From assembly GCF_004217555.1 (NCBI RefSeq), contig NZ_SHKW01000008.1, positions 124,001 to 188,000 on the forward strand: a stretch of DNA of 64,000 nucleotides. Reading direction: 5' to 3'. The notes under the pieces were generated by a model that was not told the origin of the DNA, did not search any database, and saw only the letters and a program-made list of their open reading frames with translations. Source of the stretch: Edaphobacter modestus. GTDB lineage: Bacteria; Acidobacteriota; Terriglobia; Terriglobales; Acidobacteriaceae. Position numbers and translations under genes: made by a program. This document shows positions 32,281 to 40,855 of the stretch, piece by piece. Within the stretch, counting starts at the first letter, position 1; every line of letters starts with the position of its first letter.

Positions 32281-32511
32281 TCATTTCACCTCAGTGAGGC
32301 CGTACTTCTGCATCGATTCTTCGAGGCCGGTTCGAACGATCTCGTCGTCGATACCGGCGAGCAGCTGATTGGCGGTGTTATCGACCCGGTCCTGAAAGCT
32401 GACGCTGGCCACCCACATGGAGACGTAAAGCGACTTGACCCCGACGACCCCAATCTTCAGATTCTCCCTCTGGTCAAAGGTCAGGGTTGCCGCCACCGCG
32501 CTCGGCTTCAT
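32281..32511 (-). CDS. Hypothetical protein, or 3' half of exported protein gene
   Basis: 76 residues from ATG 32511 (GTG at 32517 overlaps the previous stop). Begins MKPSAVAATLTFDQRENLKI and continues with beta-like segments (GVVGVKSLYVSMWVASVSF) and a helical end. No signal peptide. Content and overlap suggest it may be the C-terminal half of the upstream exported protein, split by a frameshift near 32515. Either way the two belong together. Confidence 0.45.
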   Translation of the reverse strand: MKPSAVAATLTFDQRENLKIGVVGVKSLYVSMWVASVSFQDRVDNTANQLLAGIDDEIVRTGLEESMQKYGLTEVK

Positions 32512-32513
32512 GC

Positions 32514-32771
32514 TCACTGGACGGTCATAACCGGGATAGTGGAGACGCGAATGGTCCAGAAGTGTTTCTTGCCATCGGTCGGCGGCTGGCCGAGGGTGTA
32601 GCGCGGGCTCTTGGCGATGGCATCACGCAGGGCGCTGCAGTACAACTTGCCAATCTGATCTGCGTCGTTGGCCTGGCACTCGACGTCGATGTTGGGCTTG
32701 TCCAGGGCGTGTGCCTGGGTGGCGGTTGCGGCCAGGGAAGCGGCCAGGGCGATTGCGAGTCTTACCTTCAT
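32514..32771 (-). CDS. Small exported protein
   Basis: 85 residues. GGAGGAG 8 bases upstream of the ATG and a textbook signal peptide (MKVRLAIALAASLAATATQA, cleavage after HA). The mature part has two cysteines (VECQANDADQIGKLYCSALR) likely bridged, then a beta strand (KHFWTIRVSTIPVMTV). Ends exactly where the next frame begins. Composition and GC differ from plasmid neighbours, and the pair sits inside the cassette bounded by 34-bp direct repeats, so it was probably acquired as a unit. Confidence 0.6.
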   Translation of the reverse strand: MKVRLAIALAASLAATATQAHALDKPNIDVECQANDADQIGKLYCSALRDAIAKSPRYTLGQPPTDGKKHFWTIRVSTIPVMTVQ

Positions 32772-32863
32772 GGAAGGTCTCCTCCTTCGGGGAGGTGCTA
32801 GGGGAGGTTTATGATTTGTTTATCGGCCTTAGGCAGCATTAGCAGCAGCCTTGGCGACTTCAT

Positions 32864-32897
32864 GGGGACACTTCAAGAAACGGAACGCATCGTACGC
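32864..32897. repeat. 34-bp direct repeat, right copy
   Basis: Partner of 31861-31894, same orientation, one mismatch (A to T). Recombination between the copies would excise about 1.0 kb. Confidence 0.8.
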
Positions 32898-33030
32898 TAA
32901 GGCGAATTAAGTTCACCGAAGCCTTTCGTAATCAGCAAGATCTAAGTAGAGAATGCGCCGTTCTTGGATAGGGCACAATTCATTCAACAAGAGCACGCAG
33001 TTGAATACCGAAGAAACAATAAAGATCTTG

Positions 33031-33070
33031 GGATCTCCACAGCTCTCCACACGATTCCACAGACATTCAC
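33031..33070. promoter_or_regulatory. Four helically phased TCCACA-type motifs
   Basis: TCTCCACA, TCTCCACA, ATTCCACA and ATTCACG follow one another with exactly 10-bp periodicity at the left end of the origin region. They resemble the 3' half of the DnaA box (TTATCCACA) and would put four proteins on one face of the helix. Confidence 0.4.
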
Positions 33071-33550
33071 GACAGTTCCTGTATTGATCCTCGCCTTTTC
33101 CAGTATCGAAAGGCGTTGCTTCCTGTATTGGTTGTCGACACTTCCGGTATTGAGCGCGTTCGCAATTAAGGTAGCAAGAGAGATCAAGAGAGATTCAAGA
33201 GAGATTCAGGATAGTAGTTCGGTCTGCGGATGCACGAAGAACACGCAAGCGGACTTCCGGATATCCAGTGAGGCTCAAAGTGGATACCCAAAGTGCCGAT
33301 TTTTTCAAGATCTCTACCGTTTAGCGACTGGAAAGTTTTCTACTCACAATCAATACCTAAAGTGCCGATAATACGTACCTATTTTTCAGGAACTTAGCTC
33401 ACAAAGCGTGAGTAGAACTTTTATGAAAAAGTCTCTACAAGGTGGACACGAGAAACGATCGATTCGGAATTCAGCACTCATGGTCTAGATTAGGGCATAA
33501 ATAGCTGACGAATAAGTACTTATCGCTACTCGTAGGACGACAGGAATATC
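33071..33550. other. Degenerate iterons and AT-rich DNA of the origin
   Basis: Weaker iteron copies at about 33071 (GACAGTTCCTGTATTGAT), 33115, 33137 (GACACTTCCGGTATTGAG) and 33250, and inverted copies reading ATACCCAAAGTGCCGA or ATACCTAAAGTGCCGA at 33285 and 33352 (another at 34145). An AT-rich stretch with GAGATTCAAGAGAGATTCA repeats (about 33184-33208) may be the unwinding region. No gene seen between 32898 and 34227. Confidence 0.5.
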
Positions 33551-34017
33551 GTCAGTTCCGGTATCGAATTGACGTGAGACGTCAGTTCCGGTATCGAATG
33601 AGCCTGCATAGCAGATAAGGCTTCGTCACTTCCGGTATTGAATGACCCGAGGCGTTGAATATCGTCAGTTCCGGTATCGAATGGTCCTGCATAGCAGATA
33701 AGGCTTCGTCACTTCCGGTATTGAATGACCCGAGGCGTTGAATATCGTCAGTTCCGGTATCGAATGGTCCTGCATAGCAGATAAGGCTTCGTCACTTCCG
33801 GTATTGAATGACCCGAGGCGTTGAATATCGTCAGTTCCGGTATCGAATGGTCCTGCATAGCAGATATAGTCTTCGTCACTTCCGGTATCGAATGACCCGA
33901 GGCGTTGAATATCGTCAGTTCCGGTATCGAATGGAGCCTGCATATCAGATATAGGCTTCGTCAGTTCCGGTATCGAATGCTCCGGCTGTTTGAATATCGT
34001 CAGTTCCTGTATCGAAT
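33551..34017. repeat. Replication iteron array, 12 copies
   Basis: Twelve direct copies of GTCAGTTCCGGTATCGAAT (alternating with GTCACTTCCGGTATTGAAT) start at 33551, 33581, 33625, 33664, 33708, 33747, 33791, 33830, 33875, 33914, 33960 and 33999. From the third on, spacing alternates 39 and 44-46 bp, making an 83-bp higher-order unit repeated head to tail. Directly downstream of the rep gene, so a probable oriV where the initiator binds. A leftward frame through it (33665-34051) is just translated repeat. Confidence 0.85.
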
Positions 34018-34227
34018 GGGCTAAACCAATGTCTACCTTTAGATACTGCATTTGCTCGCTGTACGATTGTCAGGTCACAACAAATTTGGCAGATCGAATG
34101 GCCTGCGCAGCTGGGTTAATAATGTTGATTCATCGGTAAATATAATACCCAAAGTGCCGAACGACGCTACGCATTTTCAAAGACTTACAGACAGGAGGGA
34201 AATTGGGATCCTCCTGTCCGAGAGTAA

Positions 34228-35439
34228 TTATGAGTCGAACGTGTGATTCGGTTCAGCGGGTAGATGGAGCTTTGGCGCCTTTTCATTTTCTTGATTGAAG
34301 TAGACCAAGTCCTTGGGAGGCCCAATACGAAGGCCGTTCCGATTAGATTCTCCAGCTTTAGCCTTGCCGCTGCGCCGGCTGACAACTTCTGCGCGCAACT
34401 GGGACCATCCAGCTTGCTTCAAGAACTCAATTGCCTTACGTAGTTCCGCTAGAACACGACCATCGTTGGTATCAGTTGTCCCGAGTTGTTCACGGAGATC
34501 GGATATTGGGATGAACGTATCTGTATTCGCAGCGTATGCTCGCCAACAAAGCCACATCACCAGATCTAGGGTCTTCGGTTTCCGAAGGAGTTTCTTGATG
34601 AGAACAGCAGGTATTGGGACATGATGTTCTACGAAATCATGAAAGAAATCTGGACCAATTTCGAAGCCGATTGGCCGCGAGTCAGACGAAGACATTTCTG
34701 ATCCATCGCCGTTATTGGCTCTGAGGCTTTTATTGGAAGACTTCGCCCATCCAGGGGTTCGCGACGAGCGTACGATCGGCAAAACCAGAGTTTCCTTCTC
34801 TCCATCCGGTTTCTCGCGCACAATCGAGATAGCGCAGGCGGTGATACGATTCATTCTCTCTTTGAGGAGAGCGTATTGGTTTCCACCAACATTCTTCCCC
34901 ATAAGATCGAGGAACTGAGAAGCTGCAGTCCACTCCACGAAACGGGCGCCGTCCAGCAAACGAGCACGCTCCCTCATTCGTTTATCGCGTTCATCTTCGC
35001 TGAGGTCATCAGTAATTCGCAGCGATTTATCGTCACGGATCCGCTTCTGAATCTTTCTCCGCTCAGAGAGGGCACGATCGACAAGAAAGTAGAGCGGCCC
35101 ACGGTCTTGCCCGTAGGGAATGGGCACACCCTTCTCAGTAGACGCAAACGTGACCTTGAGCATTGATCCGTCGGCTAGGCGAGCCTTCCTCTGCCACTGC
35201 GTATCCGCTACTTCCTCGTAGGGCAGTCCGCAAAGAATCAAGGCCTGCGCCACCAACCAAATCTCGGTCATTCGCCCATTTTCGCGAACGTCACGGATAT
35301 CTCGGGCATTGTGGAAGAGAGCAAGTTGCGATCGCTGTTCCTCCGCAGGTCGATCCCTTGGCTTCTTGACTTGAGTGTGGTCTTTGGTCAAATACAGTCT
35401 CCTCTGCCTGGTGTTAATGTTACGCCTAGCTCTAGACAT
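34228..35439 (-). CDS. Plasmid replication initiator (RepA_C type)
   Basis: 403 residues; ATG at 35439. A basic N-terminus (SRARRNINTRQRRLYL), then a helical part (LVAQALILCGLPYEEVADTQ) and a C-terminal winged-helix pair. The segment FHDFVEHHVPIPAVLIKKLL with LDLVMWLCWRAY (266-302) and FIPISDLREQLG is the hallmark of the RepA_C family. It binds iterons to open the origin. The array lies immediately downstream and an inverted-repeat operator lies 17 bp upstream of the start (35456-35471), fitting autoregulation. Family assignment from motif pattern. Confidence 0.8.
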   Translation of the reverse strand: MSRARRNINTRQRRLYLTKDHTQVKKPRDRPAEEQRSQLALFHNARDIRDVRENGRMTEIWLVAQALILCGLPYEEVADTQWQRKARLADGSMLKVTFASTEKGVPIPYGQDRGPLYFLVDRALSERRKIQKRIRDDKSLRITDDLSEDERDKRMRERARLLDGARFVEWTAASQFLDLMGKNVGGNQYALLKERMNRITACAISIVREKPDGEKETLVLPIVRSSRTPGWAKSSNKSLRANNGDGSEMSSSDSRPIGFEIGPDFFHDFVEHHVPIPAVLIKKLLRKPKTLDLVMWLCWRAYAANTDTFIPISDLREQLGTTDTNDGRVLAELRKAIEFLKQAGWSQLRAEVVSRRSGKAKAGESNRNGLRIGPPKDLVYFNQENEKAPKLHLPAEPNHTFDS

Positions 35440-35455
35440 CGCTCCGAGTTTAGAG

Positions 35456-35471
35456 TGTATGTGTACATACA
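35456..35471. promoter_or_regulatory. Inverted-repeat operator upstream of rep
   Basis: TGTATGT-GT-ACATACA, a perfect 7-bp inverted repeat in the 104-bp space between leftward rep and the rightward gene at 35544. The right half with its flank (TGTACATACRGAACTCCGA) recurs at 38153-38171. Confidence 0.5.
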
Positions 35472-35543
35472 GAACTCCGAGAGGCTCCTTTAGTCACTCT
35501 TTTTGGTAGCGCCAACGGGGTTCGGCAAACGAAGATGTAGGAC

Positions 35544-36026
35544 ATGCGCCTTCTAATCTTTTTAGTTGCTGGACTTGTGTGTAGCGTTGCTGCGGCTCAA
35601 TCCACCCACCCCTCTCTGGCAGACCGTATTGACGTCAGCCGGACGATCATCGCTAAATTGGATCGCGCTGCGCAGAACGACCCGCCCCCTAACTTTGCGT
35701 CAGAAATCTTGGTGCAAGCACACAAGGATGCAACAACGTTCATAGGTCTAGCGGACATGCTTTCTACTTCAATCCGTGAAGGGAAGTCGGCTGGCGCGTC
35801 CTCTATGGTGAATCTCTATTTCCGGTTCACTGATCTGTACGACCAGTACGATCTGTTCGCTAACGCGACGTCAGGACCAAGGCAGATTGATTTACAAAAG
35901 GTGCGCTCCGTCGATATGGCCAAAGAATTCTACGAAACAAAGACAGTCCTCCAGTTTGCCGCACTCGGTGAGGTGATTAGAACGGAGGGCGAACTGCAAG
36001 CCTGCCACTCTCGACAGTCGCGTTAG
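35544..36026 (+). CDS. Secreted hypothetical protein
   Basis: 160 residues. Signal peptide MRLLIFLVAGLVCSVAAAQ with cleavage after AAAQ. The mature part is predicted helical (LADRIDVSRTIIAKLDRAAQ, FASEILVQAHKDATTFIGLA, VNLYFRFTDLYDQYDLFANA). No family recognised. Divergent from rep. Confidence 0.6.
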   Translation: MRLLIFLVAGLVCSVAAAQSTHPSLADRIDVSRTIIAKLDRAAQNDPPPNFASEILVQAHKDATTFIGLADMLSTSIREGKSAGASSMVNLYFRFTDLYDQYDLFANATSGPRQIDLQKVRSVDMAKEFYETKTVLQFAALGEVIRTEGELQACHSRQSR

Positions 36027-36281
36027 TCGTTGCTAGGCCAGAAATCAGCCGCTTGTCAGGACTCAAAGGTTCGCCAGGTAGCTCCGACGCTGCAGATCGC
36101 CGCTATTGGCGCGCCTCTGCGCATCACAGGCTGTTCGCTGGACGGTTGCCGAAAGTAGCAACAGAGTGAGGAAAAATTCGGGGTTTTTCACAGCCCAGGA
36201 TGGGCTAATCTCCTGCACCACCCAGCACCCCCGCCTTATTCCGGAAACCGGAATTAACGATTCCGCTAGACGACGCGGCGA

Positions 36282-36737
36282 TCATCGGGACGAGAGTTTG
36301 GTCCATATTCGACTCAACCAAGACGGATTCAAACTGCGCAGGTAGACCGTTCTTTGGGCTGCCTGCTTCACTGCGCGTAAGCTCGCCTTTTGGCGCAGCA
36401 TTTCAGCGCCCCCCGGTACGGCAGCTTCAAGTGATTGACTCAGACCTCCGATTAGCCCCTCCAAAACGGGATGCAGACGCACACCAATAGGGTCGCCTTC
36501 GGGGTCTAGCCACTTATCAGAAATTCCCTCCAGTTCCACCATGTAGGCATTGATTTGTGCTGTCCCCATTTGGTCGTTGGCGTACACCTCTTTCACGATT
36601 TCGACGACGCGCCACAGTTCCGATGCGGTTGGGCAATTTGGGGCCGCGCGCCCCAGCTCGGATTCCCGTTGCTCCGCCCACTGAGCAGACTCAGCAAAGA
36701 ACTCAATCGCAGACGTCGAACTGTCCTCTGATTTCAT
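36282..36737 (-). CDS. Hypothetical protein (151 aa)
   Basis: Start taken at ATG 36737; the open frame continues to 36926 but the added residues are low-complexity. Mostly helical (SAIEFFAESAQWAEQRESEL, ELWRVVEIVKEVYANDQMG, INAYMVELEGISDKWLDPEG). No motif or family recognised and no strong ribosome site. Confidence 0.45.
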   Translation of the reverse strand: MKSEDSSTSAIEFFAESAQWAEQRESELGRAAPNCPTASELWRVVEIVKEVYANDQMGTAQINAYMVELEGISDKWLDPEGDPIGVRLHPVLEGLIGGLSQSLEAAVPGGAEMLRQKASLRAVKQAAQRTVYLRSLNPSWLSRIWTKLSSR

Positions 36738-37200
36738 GCGCTCAATTCTACGTTGGGTGTTTTCGCCAGAGGCCCGCAGGAGCAACGCGCCGGAGGCGCA
36801 GGAAGCTTCGGCAAGGTATCTCACCCCCACCGAATTGCCACGGCGCGCACCTTGGGCCGTTGCGCAGTACGCAAAGTGACGTCTTGCAAGGGATGGGGTG
36901 GCAGTTGCGCCGTCGTGATGTCGCAATGAACCTAGACGACTGTCTGGGCACTCTTTCTATGCGTCTGGACCGGTCACTCATAGGGAAACTTTTGCAGGAT
37001 GATGAGCGGAACATCCAATCTCAAAAGCGACAGCTTCAGGGAAAGTTCTATGCTCTTCTGGGAGTTGTAAAGCATCAGTTCTCGATTGTTTTGTTCATTT
37101 GCCAACTCACAGGAATAGTCGTAGGCCATACATCTCTTGCGGAGCCAGAGATACCTAACTGTGATAATGAGTGTCTTCATCGGTCCCTTGATCGTTTTGG
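36738..37200. other. Gap with one doubtful rightward frame
   Basis: A rightward frame from ATG 36926 to 37243 (105 residues: MNLDDCLGTLSMRLDRSLIG, then a hydrophobic helix QFSIVLFICQLTGIVVG) could be a small membrane protein but has no ribosome site and runs into the opposite gene. Confidence 0.3.
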
Positions 37201-37470
37201 CTACAGGCACCCGCAGTTGCGGCAGTTCGGCAGCGCCAGGTAGATCGTCTGATACGCCGTGTCGTAGGCTTCGTTGGTCTGCAGCTGCGGATGGGTCGCG
37301 TCGAACCCGGCCAGCGCACTAACCCGCTTCTTGAAGCCGCTCCTGTGCCAAACGGTGTTCGCGCAGAAGGACTCTGCAGCCGGGTCATCATGGACGGCTT
37401 TGGCCTCGTCAAACAACGCCTGCACTCGCGGCTCAAGGTCGCATATCTGTTGGAAGGAAAGATGGCTCAT
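37201..37470 (-). CDS. Hypothetical protein (89 aa)
   Basis: From ATG 37470: MSHLSFQQICDLEPRVQALF, helical, with WHRSGFKKRVSALAGFDAT in the middle and a cysteine cluster at the end (NCRNCGCL). Looks like coding sequence by composition, but family and function are unknown. Confidence 0.5.
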   Translation of the reverse strand: MSHLSFQQICDLEPRVQALFDEAKAVHDDPAAESFCANTVWHRSGFKKRVSALAGFDATHPQLQTNEAYDTAYQTIYLALPNCRNCGCL

Positions 37471-37571
37471 AGAAACAGGGTAGCCGGATACTAACCGGCT
37501 GACATTAAAATTCAATTCGTCGGACGGCTGTAAGGACTCAAAGGTTCCTTAGCCGTTCTGACAGAGCCCGC

Positions 37572-37919
37572 CTACGCCCCGCTGATCAGCTTGAATCCGT
37601 CTGCGATTAGATCTTCCTCCTCACCAAAAAAGGGCAGATCGACCTTCTCCTTGGGCGACATGACCGCTCGGTCTAACGCCTCATCGGCGGCCTTTGCCAT
37701 CGGCCGCCCGACCCAGCGCAGGAATTTGTTTCTGGACTCGAAGTCCTGTTGGTACAGCTTCGTCACACCCTGACCCCAGACGCGGATGCGCTGAATGTCC
37801 CGGTCTTTCCCCATGTCGAAGTGAACGACTCTAACCGACATATGGAAGTTCTGGAATTCGGGGGCAGGTTGGGCTTTGAGGCTCGGAGCGTCCTTGTTGA
37901 ACGATACGACTTTTGCCAT
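37572..37919 (-). CDS. Hypothetical protein (115 aa)
   Basis: From ATG 37919: MAKVVSFNKDAPSLKAQPAP, then a strand/helix mix (FHMSVRVVHFDMGKDRDIQR, WGQGVTKLYQQDF, RNKFLRWVGRPMAKAADEAL) and an acidic end (FFGEEEDLIADGFKL). Not recognised. One of several leftward orphans between rep and the recombinase. Confidence 0.5.
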   Translation of the reverse strand: MAKVVSFNKDAPSLKAQPAPEFQNFHMSVRVVHFDMGKDRDIQRIRVWGQGVTKLYQQDFESRNKFLRWVGRPMAKAADEALDRAVMSPKEKVDLPFFGEEEDLIADGFKLISGA

Positions 37920-38128
37920 GGTGCTGATGTTACAGCCTTTTCGGTTGCGGTTCGTACTATTCCACCGCCAGGCGTCACCGACTACAGGAGCTGGATAAGA
38001 CCTACAGGACTTAACACAAAGGCGACAGTGCCGTAATAGGATACGGTTGAAGCAGCACGATAAGTGATTTGTTTTCAATACCTGCTGTGGCTTTGCGCAC
38101 ACTGCTATCCGTTTCTGGAACTAGCCCC

Positions 38129-38752
38129 TCAATCGGCCGCTATTTTCTCGGCTGTACATACGGAACTCCGATATGGAGCGCCATTGGATACGGCGGCCCG
38201 TTGCTCACGCTCAGCCAAATCTTGGAACATGGCCCTGAGCTCGTCGTCGATCCGCTCGCTGTGCCGGCGCGGCGGGTCCATCCGCTGGGCAGCAGTTTCT
38301 AGATCGTTTTGCAGCGCCATCGCCAGGAGGAGCAGCCTTTCGACAAGCATCTCTGAGTTGGCACCCAAAATCTCGATCCTGCCCGGCTCGAGCGTCACTT
38401 CTGGCGGTAGGTCTCTAACCATAATCGTCCGGAGATCATCAGGAACCTTGATTTGGAGACCCTTCACCTTCGGCACAGGCTCATAGGTGTCCAGTCGAGT
38501 TTTGTGAGCGAGATGGAGATCGTCCGCGTTGATCATGGCCTCCAGATAGGCCAGCAGGGAAGAGCGGGAGACAACATGCTTGCCCCCGAGGTCTTGCACG
38601 TCACCTACAGCCTTCACGATGGTCTGGGCCGATCCGCGGGAGACACAGAAGGCCCACTCTACGTTCGCGCGGGTCCAGGTCTCGATCTTGGAGTTCCGGA
38701 CGGTAGAGAGGATCGTGTGTATGTCATGCCGCCACTTGATCTTTCTAGGCAA
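38129..38752 (-). CDS. Hypothetical, possible DNA-binding protein
   Basis: 207 residues from TTG 38752 with AAAGGA about 9 bases upstream. The N-terminal ~75 residues look like a winged or simple helix-turn-helix (TWTRANVEWAFCVSRGSAQT, then SRSSLLAYLEAMI). Residues ~100-150 contain VPDDLRTIMVRDLPPEVTLE and GANSEMLVERLLLLAMALQN. The C-terminus is charged and helical. Function unknown; a plasmid regulator is plausible. Confidence 0.5.
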   Translation of the reverse strand: MPRKIKWRHDIHTILSTVRNSKIETWTRANVEWAFCVSRGSAQTIVKAVGDVQDLGGKHVVSRSSLLAYLEAMINADDLHLAHKTRLDTYEPVPKVKGLQIKVPDDLRTIMVRDLPPEVTLEPGRIEILGANSEMLVERLLLLAMALQNDLETAAQRMDPPRRHSERIDDELRAMFQDLAEREQRAAVSNGAPYRSSVCTAEKIAAD

Positions 38753-39005
38753 GTTTTTAGTCCTTTCTGTCCAATTTCATCCTCCCGCTTTGTTAGCCGA
38801 CCTGCAAAGTATCGAAATAGAGGCCCCATATAATTACCATCGATAATGAATACTTACCGTTCCTTATGTGCTAAAGTGCCTGATATTGAGTAAGTCAAAG
38901 GAAAGGATGTCGGTTGGAGTGGCAGGAGCGATATTTCGAAAAAGAAGGCCAAAAAGAGAGGTACTGGGGGCTGTCCAAATCCTCATCGATCGCTTGTAGG
39001 GCATC

Positions 39006-39290
39006 CTAGCGAGGCAAATTGTTAGGGTTTGAGGTCCCAAACAGGGTAATGAACCGTTCTGGAGGAGCTGCGATCTGGTCGATCAAATCCTTATGTACAG
39101 GGAAACGCTGGCCGGCACCGTTCTCTATGAGCACGCAGCCGGGAACAGTGGACTCGTCAGCGACGACGGTATGGAGGTTGAAGTCAGGATGGCCGGGGTA
39201 GTACTCCTGGTCGGCCGGACCGCTGGTGTACCAACACCCTACTCTTGTTTGGTTGGGACTTATTGTGAGGTGGGAATATCGAGCGGTCAT
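39006..39290 (-). CDS. Hypothetical protein (94 aa)
   Basis: AGGAG 7 bases before the ATG supports expression. Beta-rich sequence (MTARYSHLTISPNQTRVGCW, YPGHPDFNLHTVVADESTVP, GQRFPVHKDLIDQIAAPPER). No family recognised. Confidence 0.5.
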   Translation of the reverse strand: MTARYSHLTISPNQTRVGCWYTSGPADQEYYPGHPDFNLHTVVADESTVPGCVLIENGAGQRFPVHKDLIDQIAAPPERFITLFGTSNPNNLPR

Positions 39291-39429
39291 CGAGTTCTCC
39301 TAAATGTCGACGCAATGTAGTCGAAAGCCTGTAGATGCCCGGTATCTTCGGCTATCAGGTGTTCATGGATTAATTGGAGGGAATTCATCCTGCGCCGAGG
39401 TGGCGGGGTGAGGGCAGGGAGGAACGGAA

Positions 39430-40425
39430 TTGCGTATGTACAGCCGGATTAATGCAGCAGGGGATGGAGAGAATCTTATCGACGACGACGTGGAAGTCTT
39501 CGAAGCGTCTCTCGATGAGTTGGAACGTGAGGCCCTGGAGAGATCTTTGGCACGAAATACCAACCGGGCCTACGAGGGCGACTGGAAGGATTTCACGGAC
39601 TGGTGTGTGGGCCGTTCTGCCAATCCGCTGCCGGCAGATGCAAGGACGTTGAAACACTACATGCTGGATCGGAGCCAGTCGCTTTCTAAGGCGACGTTAG
39701 AACGGCGCATTGCCTCGATCTCCAGATATCACAAGGAAGGTGGGCATGTCAGTCCCACGACCGACTACGGTTTTCGCAAAGTCATGTCAGGAATTAGGAA
39801 GAAGAAGATAGAACCGCAACGGGCCAAGCACGCCCTATTAGATGAGGACCTGATTGACATATTGAAAGAAATCGACGGTGACACCAACATCGGACTACGC
39901 GATCGAGCACTGCTCCTGGTTGGCTTTGGTGCGGCCCTGCGGCGCTCAGAGATTGTTGCCCTCGATAGGGAGGACATCCGGTTTACACGCGAGGGAGTAG
40001 CTATCAACATTCGTCAGTCAAAAACTGACCAGGAGGCCAAGGGCATAGAGATCGGCATTGTGCGCGGCCGTAAGCCTGATTCCTGCGCGGTGACGCAGCT
40101 CGAGCTCTGGCTTGCAAAGCTCAACATCGAGAGCGGACCAATCTTCCGGCGCATTCGGAAGAACGGTGTCATCCTTACCGACAGGCTCTCCGATCAAGCA
40201 GTGGCTGCGATCGTCAAGCGTTATGTTGGTCACGCAGGCCTCTCGCCACAAGACTTCAGTGGGCATTCGCTTCGAGCCGGCCTTGCAACCTCAGCCGCAA
40301 ACGCGGGCCACTCGTATGGCAACATCATGGCGCAGACCAGGCATAAATCGGAGAAGATGGTGCGTATATACGTGCGAAAGGCTTCCATCTTCCGGGATAA
40401 TGTCACCGCTTCACTGAAGCTCTAA
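39430..40425 (+). CDS. Tyrosine recombinase/integrase (XerD-like)
   Basis: 331 residues; TTG start with GGAGG 7 bases upstream (ATG two codons on is possible). SAM-like N-terminal core-binding domain (NTNRAYEGDWKDFTDWCVGR, LSKATLERRIASISRYH), then the catalytic domain: GAALRRSEIVALDRED (Arg I), SGHSLRAGLATSAAN (His-x-x-Arg), TRHKSEKMVRIYVR (His and nucleophilic Tyr). Cuts and rejoins DNA through a 3'-phosphotyrosine. On a plasmid with par and rep genes it may resolve dimers or move a cassette; no att site was identified. Confidence 0.9.
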   Translation: MRMYSRINAAGDGENLIDDDVEVFEASLDELEREALERSLARNTNRAYEGDWKDFTDWCVGRSANPLPADARTLKHYMLDRSQSLSKATLERRIASISRYHKEGGHVSPTTDYGFRKVMSGIRKKKIEPQRAKHALLDEDLIDILKEIDGDTNIGLRDRALLLVGFGAALRRSEIVALDREDIRFTREGVAINIRQSKTDQEAKGIEIGIVRGRKPDSCAVTQLELWLAKLNIESGPIFRRIRKNGVILTDRLSDQAVAAIVKRYVGHAGLSPQDFSGHSLRAGLATSAANAGHSYGNIMAQTRHKSEKMVRIYVRKASIFRDNVTASLKL

Positions 40426-40513
40426 AGTGGGACAGGATCTATTGCTGCTGTGTATTCCTAAGTCTATTGCCTTATGTAACTATTCGGCTCATACGTTATC
40501 TTGCTCGGAATAG

Positions 40514-40855
40514 GTGAAACCATTGAATGATATTAAAGAGATTCTGAACGCAATGGACGGGCTCATAGCCCGCTTGGTTCAGGCAAGAGCGTTATTGACT
40601 GAGCTGGTGCCCTCGGAGGGAATTCAGGGACTCCGTAGAGCGGCCAAAACTCCGTTGCTGGCATCGGTAACTGCAATGAGCGGAGCCAAGTCGGCCAGGA
40701 TAAGGAGAGGCCGTGGTCCAATGAGCCAAGAGGCTCGTGAACGGATGGCCGCGGCACAGAGGGCTCGTTGGGCAAAGACTAAGAAATTAGAGGCGACGCA
40801 GTCGAGTGCCGGTGCCAAGCCTACCGCGAAGGCAAAGAAGCAAAGAACACAGTAG
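40514..40855 (+). CDS. Small basic protein (113 aa)
   Basis: GTG start. A helical N-terminus (IKEILNAMDGLIARLVQARA) and a basic C-terminus with RRGRGPMSQEARERMAAAQR and ARWAKTKK, a motif common at the ends of acidobacterial and proteobacterial histone-like or regulatory proteins. Ends in an Ala/Lys tail. Probably DNA-binding. A TAAGTC...ATTG...ATGT motif (about 40460) lies upstream. Confidence 0.55.
   Translation: MKPLNDIKEILNAMDGLIARLVQARALLTELVPSEGIQGLRRAAKTPLLASVTAMSGAKSARIRRGRGPMSQEARERMAAAQRARWAKTKKLEATQSSAGAKPTAKAKKQRTQ

Noticed and set aside
33551..34017. CRISPR array as an explanation for the 19-bp repeats
   Set aside because: The intervening DNA is itself repeated (83-bp unit) and no cas genes are present; an iteron origin fits.
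33665..34051. Leftward 128-residue open frame with internal repeats
   Set aside because: It is the iteron array read as protein; repeats follow DNA spacing, not codon-level selection, and there is no ribosome site.
36926..37243. Rightward 105-residue frame with one hydrophobic helix
   Set aside because: No ribosome site and it overlaps a more protein-like leftward gene; mentioned only as a gap note.
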